Positions 59,753-64,000 of a stretch of DNA of 64,000 bases are shown here, one piece after another. The stretch spans positions 1-64,000 of the forward strand of contig JALHRP010000013.1 of the NCBI GenBank assembly GCA_022841365.1, in the 5' to 3' direction. The position numbers were made by a program, and so were the translations under genes. This DNA is from Chitinophagaceae bacterium (GTDB lineage: Bacteria; Bacteroidota; Bacteroidia; Chitinophagales; Chitinophagaceae). The notes below the pieces were generated by a model. It saw nothing but the letters and a program-made list of their open reading frames with translations, was not told where the DNA came from and searched no databases. Position 1 is the first letter of the stretch. The number at the start of each line of letters is the position of its first letter.

Positions 59753-62700
59753 ATGAAAAATTTAAACTACATCTCCAAATTTGCGTTGATGCTTTTGCTT
59801 GCTGTTTGTTTTTCTGCAACAGCTAACAGGCTCAATGCACAATCCTGCAATCAGGTAGAAATTTTATATACATCGCCCGATTGTTTTGATAAAGAACATT
59901 CAGCAGATCCCGGTGGCAACTCCGGTCGTGGATGCAAACCCATTGCAGTTTGTAAGGATCAGCCATACACATACACTTCATCTATAGTATTACCGGGCTG
60001 GAGTTATTTGTGGTCTGCAACAGGTCCATCAACTGTAACGTTTATTCCAAATACTACTTCTTCTTCTGTAACAGTTGTGTGGCCGCAATTGGGTGCGTAT
60101 ACATTAACGTTTACTGCTACAGATCCATCGGGAAATATTTTTACGAGTTGCTTAACAGTAAATGTAAAAGATAAACCGGTTGCCAATTTTACATTTACAC
60201 CCAACAATGTTTGTGCAGGCAGTACCATTGCATTTACCAATACCACAACCTTTGGCGGCGGTGTTGCTTACTCCTGGAATTTCGGAGACCCTGCATCAGG
60301 CAGTAACAACTTCAGCACCGTTACCAATCCAACACATACATACAATGCAGCAGGAACATATACGGTTACATTAATTGCATACAGTTTCACAACTGTGTCT
60401 GCTCAAGGTCCAACAGGAGAACAACAAACCTCTATAAAAACCTGTTGTGCCGATACAATTACAAAGACGGTTACTATTAAACCGGGCACATTAAAAATTG
60501 AATGCGTCAGCACCGTTTGTGCAGGAGATACTGCAACATACAATGTAGTTGGTTGTGCAAGTGTTACCTGGCTGCCACCTGTTGGCGGAACTATTCTTAA
60601 TCAAACACCCACTACAGTAACGATTATCTGGGGTAATGGAAATCCGCAGGGACAGGTACAGGCGCAATGCCCCGGCGGATGTATTGCATCGGTGCCGGTG
60701 CCCATCATACCAACAACTCCTGTTATTATTGGCAATACAAGTCCGTGTAATACATCAACCACATCTTATTCATTACCTGTATTACCGGGAACGTTTTATA
60801 CATGGACGTTGACCAATGTAACCAACGCAACCAATCATAATAATTTACTCAACACTTATCCGGATAACAATACGGTGTGGATTAACTGGGCACTTGCTCC
60901 TCCGGGAACGTATCAGTTAAGTATTCAGTTAGACAATAAACATATTTGCTGCAACAGCAGTGGATCATTAACCATCAAACCATCCGACAAATGGCAGCTA
61001 TACATTGATCAGACAATTTGTAAAGGAACAGCTGCGGGTCTTACAGCACTCCCTGCAGCCGGTACTTATAACTGGACTGTTCTTCCGCCAAACGGAGGTG
61101 TATCACCATTAACCGGCGGACCGGGAAATACATTTAATCCTACGTTTTTAAATGCCGGTGTGTATACGGTACAGGTAACAGAAACTGCCAACACGTATTG
61201 CAACAGTGGCGCAGGTAATCCGCAGCAGGTGAAGGTTACCGTTATTAATACGCCGGCTCCCGGAACAATCAACGGACCAACCACTGCATGTGTGGGATCA
61301 ACTTATACTTATACAATGAGCAGTCCTGCTCCTGCAGGGTTTCATTATGAATGGAGCATCACCGGTGGTACAGGAACATTCCAGCCAGGCAATCCACCTC
61401 AACCGGTAAATGGCAACAGCGCTACTATTCAATGGACAGGATTAACAGGAACCATCTCTGTTGTATTAGCAGCCAATGGTTATCCTGCATGTCCATCGCC
61501 GGCTGTTACGTTGAATGTTGTACAGGCAACTGTTGGCAGCATCAGCGGCACGATGAATACCTGTGTAGATGGAAACGGTATGTATACATTAACAGGCGGC
61601 ACTTTACCTCCGGGAGAAATTGTTACATGGAGCATTGCTGCACCTTATGCAAGTTTGGGAACAATTACAACAGGACAAGGCACCAACAATATTACCATCT
61701 TATGGCATGGTACTACCGGTGCAGGACCATGGGGGCCAGTTACATTAAATGCAACAACGGGTTGTGGAAATGCAACAGCACTTACAGGCATCATGGTGTA
61801 TCCGAAGTTTTCCATTGGCATTACAAAAACAGGAACCGATGTTTGCTTACCCGGCGGTATTACATTAACAGCAACCGGTGCACCAAGCGGCTCTACTTAT
61901 TTGTGGAGCCCAGGTGGACAAACCACTTCATCCATTACTATTACAACAGAACCACCATCTTATCCGGCAACATATAGTGTAACTGCAACAAAAGGCGGAT
62001 GCTCATTTACTAAAACATATACTGTTGAAGATCCATTTATTATTCGTGGATTAACATGCGGAGTTGGAACCTGTAACGGTACTGCAACCAATGAAGCATT
62101 GGGTGTGCAGGTGATAAGACCAACAAGCGGCACATTTACTTATCAATGGTATAATGGATTTTATCCGGGAACCCCTATTTCAGGTGCAACCTTGCCCAAC
62201 TATACTGCGCCAACTCATGGTAATTACAGTGTAGTTGTTACTTATGGCAGTTGTACAAGGTATTTGAATTTTACCGTGAAGAAAGTTTGCTGTCCTGATG
62301 TAAATAATCCGCAAATAACAAGTGTAGTACGCAACAGCTGCAACTCCTTTACATTTACAGGTACCACTCCAAACCCAACAGGGGCAGCTATTACATGGAA
62401 TTTTGGAAATGGGGTTACCATGCCGGGAACATCGGGTGTACCTATTACTTATGTATATCCTCCGGGCACACAACCGGGTGATTATTGTGTGACGTTCTGT
62501 GTTGGTCCGCCTTCACCCAACCCAACAAACTGTACAGGTAATTGTGTATCAAGAACAGTAAGAGTTCCTCTATTGGCTGCATTTAATTACAAGCTTGGTT
62601 GCAATGGTTGTCTGGTATTAGAAAATCTATCTGTGATTGCACCAACAAGTAATGCAGCAACAGCTACTTATAACTGGAATTTTGGTGATGGCAGTCCTGT

Positions 62701-64000
62701 TGTTACAACAACATCGCCCACACCTCCTGCACATTGTTATACCAATACATCACCCACAACCTATACCATTACACTCACCATTAATTATTCTGATCCTTCA
62801 TTAGGTTTAACCTGTTCAAGTACCGATACAAAAACGGTTACCTATGCACCGCTGGCCATACAGGTAAATCCGTCGCCGGTATGTACAGGTGTTCAAACAA
62901 CTTTCAGTTTGGTGGGATCACCTTCGTTCACCATTGTAACAGCGGCATGGAATTTTGGTGATGGGTTTACAGCTTATACCATTCCAACATCGCATATATA
63001 TAATGCTGCCGGAGCAAGTATTCCTGTTACCTTAACTGTAACCGATGCATTAGGTAATACCTGCAATGCGAATACAACTATTAATGTGTTACCCGGTATT
63101 ACAAGTTGTACTATACAACCGGGATATATTTGTCCGGGTGGTTCTGCTACATTAGCAGGGCCGGTTATTGCCGGTGCCACTTATGCATGGCAGGTTGAAA
63201 CAACGCCGGGCAATTTTGTTGCTGCTCCGGGTACAAACAATACCATCAACTATACTACTACAACGCCGGGCTTTTATCGTGTAATTGTAACAGGCAGTAA
63301 TGGTTGTATATGCACCAGCAATAAAGTAGAAGTAAAAACTGTAACAAAGCCTAAAGCAATTATTAAAGCAGCACCTTCCAGCAAATTATGCGGACCGGGC
63401 AATGTGGTGCTGAGCAGTCCAAATCATTTGACGGGATATACATCTGATTGGTATGCCAATGGTAATTATGGTACTTTGTTAGGAACTGGCCAGAGTTATT
63501 ATGCAGCAGGCGTTTCAGTATCCACCGTATTTAATTTAATTCTCACAAATGAATACGGATGTAAAGACACCTGCTCTTTACAGATTGTGGTCAACCCAAT
63601 TCCAGCGCCACCTGTTATAACTTCAAGTCCTACATTGTGTGAAGGTGTACCTATTACATTAACCGTTACCAATTATGCAAACAACATTACATGGAACACA
63701 GGTTCTTCCACAACAAGCATTACGGTTTATACATCAGGAGTTTATACAGCAACATATACCGATCCTGTAACAGGTTGCAGCAGCAGTAAGAACATTAAGA
63801 TCAACAGAAGACCACCGACAGATCTGTTTCCGTATTACTGCGATAAGATACCTTGTACCTGTCGTGATTCTTTAGGCAACTTCACTATTTATGCACCCAA
63901 GCCATTAATCGGTGCGTTTGCAACCAACTATCAGATACAATGGTATTTCAACGGCAACCCCGTTGGTACAAACGGAAACAATCCACTGTATACGCCGGCA
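59753..64000 (+). CDS. Giant secreted PKD-repeat protein, 3' truncated by window end
   Basis: The frame from ATG 59753 is open to base 64000 (1416 codons, no stop), but the track omits it. A signal peptide ending ...RLNAQ is followed by many beta-sandwich modules. PKD-type repeats are clear around residues 142-210 (YSWNFGDPASG), 855-915 (ITWNFGNG), 943-1030 (YNWNFGDGSP) and 1040-1105 (AAWNFGDGF). Between them are Ig-like modules with CPGG, TYxW and Cys pairs. The remaining C-terminus lies outside the window. Such proteins in Bacteroidota are commonly exported by T9SS and end in gliding-type or sorting domains (inference). It is co-transcribed with the 58163 gene. Confidence 0.9.
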   Translation, partial: MKNLNYISKFALMLLLAVCFSATANRLNAQSCNQVEILYTSPDCFDKEHSADPGGNSGRGCKPIAVCKDQPYTYTSSIVLPGWSYLWSATGPSTVTFIPNTTSSSVTVVWPQLGAYTLTFTATDPSGNIFTSCLTVNVKDKPVANFTFTPNNVCAGSTIAFTNTTTFGGGVAYSWNFGDPASGSNNFSTVTNPTHTYNAAGTYTVTLIAYSFTTVSAQGPTGEQQTSIKTCCADTITKTVTIKPGTLKIECVSTVCAGDTATYNVVGCASVTWLPPVGGTILNQTPTTVTIIWGNGNPQGQVQAQCPGGCIASVPVPIIPTTPVIIGNTSPCNTSTTSYSLPVLPGTFYTWTLTNVTNATNHNNLLNTYPDNNTVWINWALAPPGTYQLSIQLDNKHICCNSSGSLTIKPSDKWQLYIDQTICKGTAAGLTALPAAGTYNWTVLPPNGGVSPLTGGPGNTFNPTFLNAGVYTVQVTETANTYCNSGAGNPQQVKVTVINTPAPGTINGPTTACVGSTYTYTMSSPAPAGFHYEWSITGGTGTFQPGNPPQPVNGNSATIQWTGLTGTISVVLAANGYPACPSPAVTLNVVQATVGSISGTMNTCVDGNGMYTLTGGTLPPGEIVTWSIAAPYASLGTITTGQGTNNITILWHGTTGAGPWGPVTLNATTGCGNATALTGIMVYPKFSIGITKTGTDVCLPGGITLTATGAPSGSTYLWSPGGQTTSSITITTEPPSYPATYSVTATKGGCSFTKTYTVEDPFIIRGLTCGVGTCNGTATNEALGVQVIRPTSGTFTYQWYNGFYPGTPISGATLPNYTAPTHGNYSVVVTYGSCTRYLNFTVKKVCCPDVNNPQITSVVRNSCNSFTFTGTTPNPTGAAITWNFGNGVTMPGTSGVPITYVYPPGTQPGDYCVTFCVGPPSPNPTNCTGNCVSRTVRVPLLAAFNYKLGCNGCLVLENLSVIAPTSNAATATYNWNFGDGSPVVTTTSPTPPAHCYTNTSPTTYTITLTINYSDPSLGLTCSSTDTKTVTYAPLAIQVNPSPVCTGVQTTFSLVGSPSFTIVTAAWNFGDGFTAYTIPTSHIYNAAGASIPVTLTVTDALGNTCNANTTINVLPGITSCTIQPGYICPGGSATLAGPVIAGATYAWQVETTPGNFVAAPGTNNTINYTTTTPGFYRVIVTGSNGCICTSNKVEVKTVTKPKAIIKAAPSSKLCGPGNVVLSSPNHLTGYTSDWYANGNYGTLLGTGQSYYAAGVSVSTVFNLILTNEYGCKDTCSLQIVVNPIPAPPVITSSPTLCEGVPITLTVTNYANNITWNTGSSTTSITVYTSGVYTATYTDPVTGCSSSKNIKINRRPPTDLFPYYCDKIPCTCRDSLGNFTIYAPKPLIGAFATNYQIQWYFNGNPVGTNGNNPLYTPA

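Noticed and set aside
61351-61977. 208-residue ORF rich in Arg, His and Cys
   Set aside because: Out-of-frame shadow of the PKD-repeat gene that runs from 59753 to the window end.
1-64000. tRNA, rRNA, CRISPR array, prophage, toxin-antitoxin or classical transposase genes
   Set aside because: I looked for cloverleaf-type sequences, regularly spaced direct repeats and the usual protein motifs and saw none I could support.

Overview
The window is a chromosomal segment of a member of the Bacteroidota, most probably of the Chitinophagaceae/Sphingobacteriia type. The evidence is moderate GC, many secreted proteins whose signal peptides end in ...AQ, a T9SS-type C-terminal sorting domain, Bacteroidota-specific families (DUF4920, DUF5606, DUF4197, DUF6970, DUF5117-type metalloprotease, DUF4080 radical SAM), almost no Shine-Dalgarno sequences, and repeated matches to the Bacteroidota promoter (TTG-N19-TAnnTTTG). 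The genus assignment is inference. I see no rRNA, tRNA, CRISPR array, prophage or transposase.

Layout. 1-5.5 kb: 3' end of a CNNM/CorC-type protein, a large zinc metalloprotease, tatC and rpiB. 5.6-13.9 kb: M28 peptidase, RDD protein, deoxyhypusine-synthase-like enzyme, PepSY-like secreted protein, cell-wall amidase, acyl-CoA dehydrogenase and a MarR regulator with a palindromic site next to its start codon. 13.9-21.3 kb: SPASM radical SAM protein, CHRD lipoprotein, AI-2E-type permease, a beta-helix/diheme-cytochrome/lipoprotein operon, SDR and DoxX-like proteins. 21.4-32.2 kb: S9 peptidase, lysS, two lipoproteins, a sterol-desaturase-like enzyme, a flavin reductase and an FAA hydrolase separated by a small element with inverted ends carrying a broken GxxExxY gene, a divergent Mur ligase and a JmjC/cupin protein. 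32.5-41.2 kb: rhomboid protease, typA, GH31 glucosidase, DUF5606 and M3 peptidase. 41.2-43.3 kb: two divergent metal-related operons (SCO-Fur-small membrane protein, and MerC-DUF3817). 43.3-51.7 kb: amidase, GNAT, lipoprotein, recA, DUF4920, a propeller-like protein, a frameshifted T9SS amidase, SRPBCC and YceI proteins. 51.9-64 kb: a 1046-residue sortilin/BNR-repeat protein, a B12-binding radical SAM protein, Hsp20, and a two-gene operon of secreted proteins whose second member is a PKD-repeat protein open to the window edge. That last ORF is missing from the supplied track because it has no stop codon in the window.

The most interesting structure is at 28071-28556. About 486 bp fill the entire gap between two co-directional genes, are bounded by 14-bp inverted ends (13/14 match), and carry a GxxExxY gene (PDDEXK-like family) killed by a single TAA. 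Related CTCTGTG/CACAGAG-rich, gene-less repeats occur at several other intergenic sites. Together they suggest a mobile or repeat-forming element family with coding and non-coding copies.

Most genes are housekeeping, envelope or secreted-hydrolase functions. The corrected starts below rest on promoter boxes that overlap the longer TTG starts of the ORF track. Several genes appear to be transcribed as nearly leaderless mRNAs.
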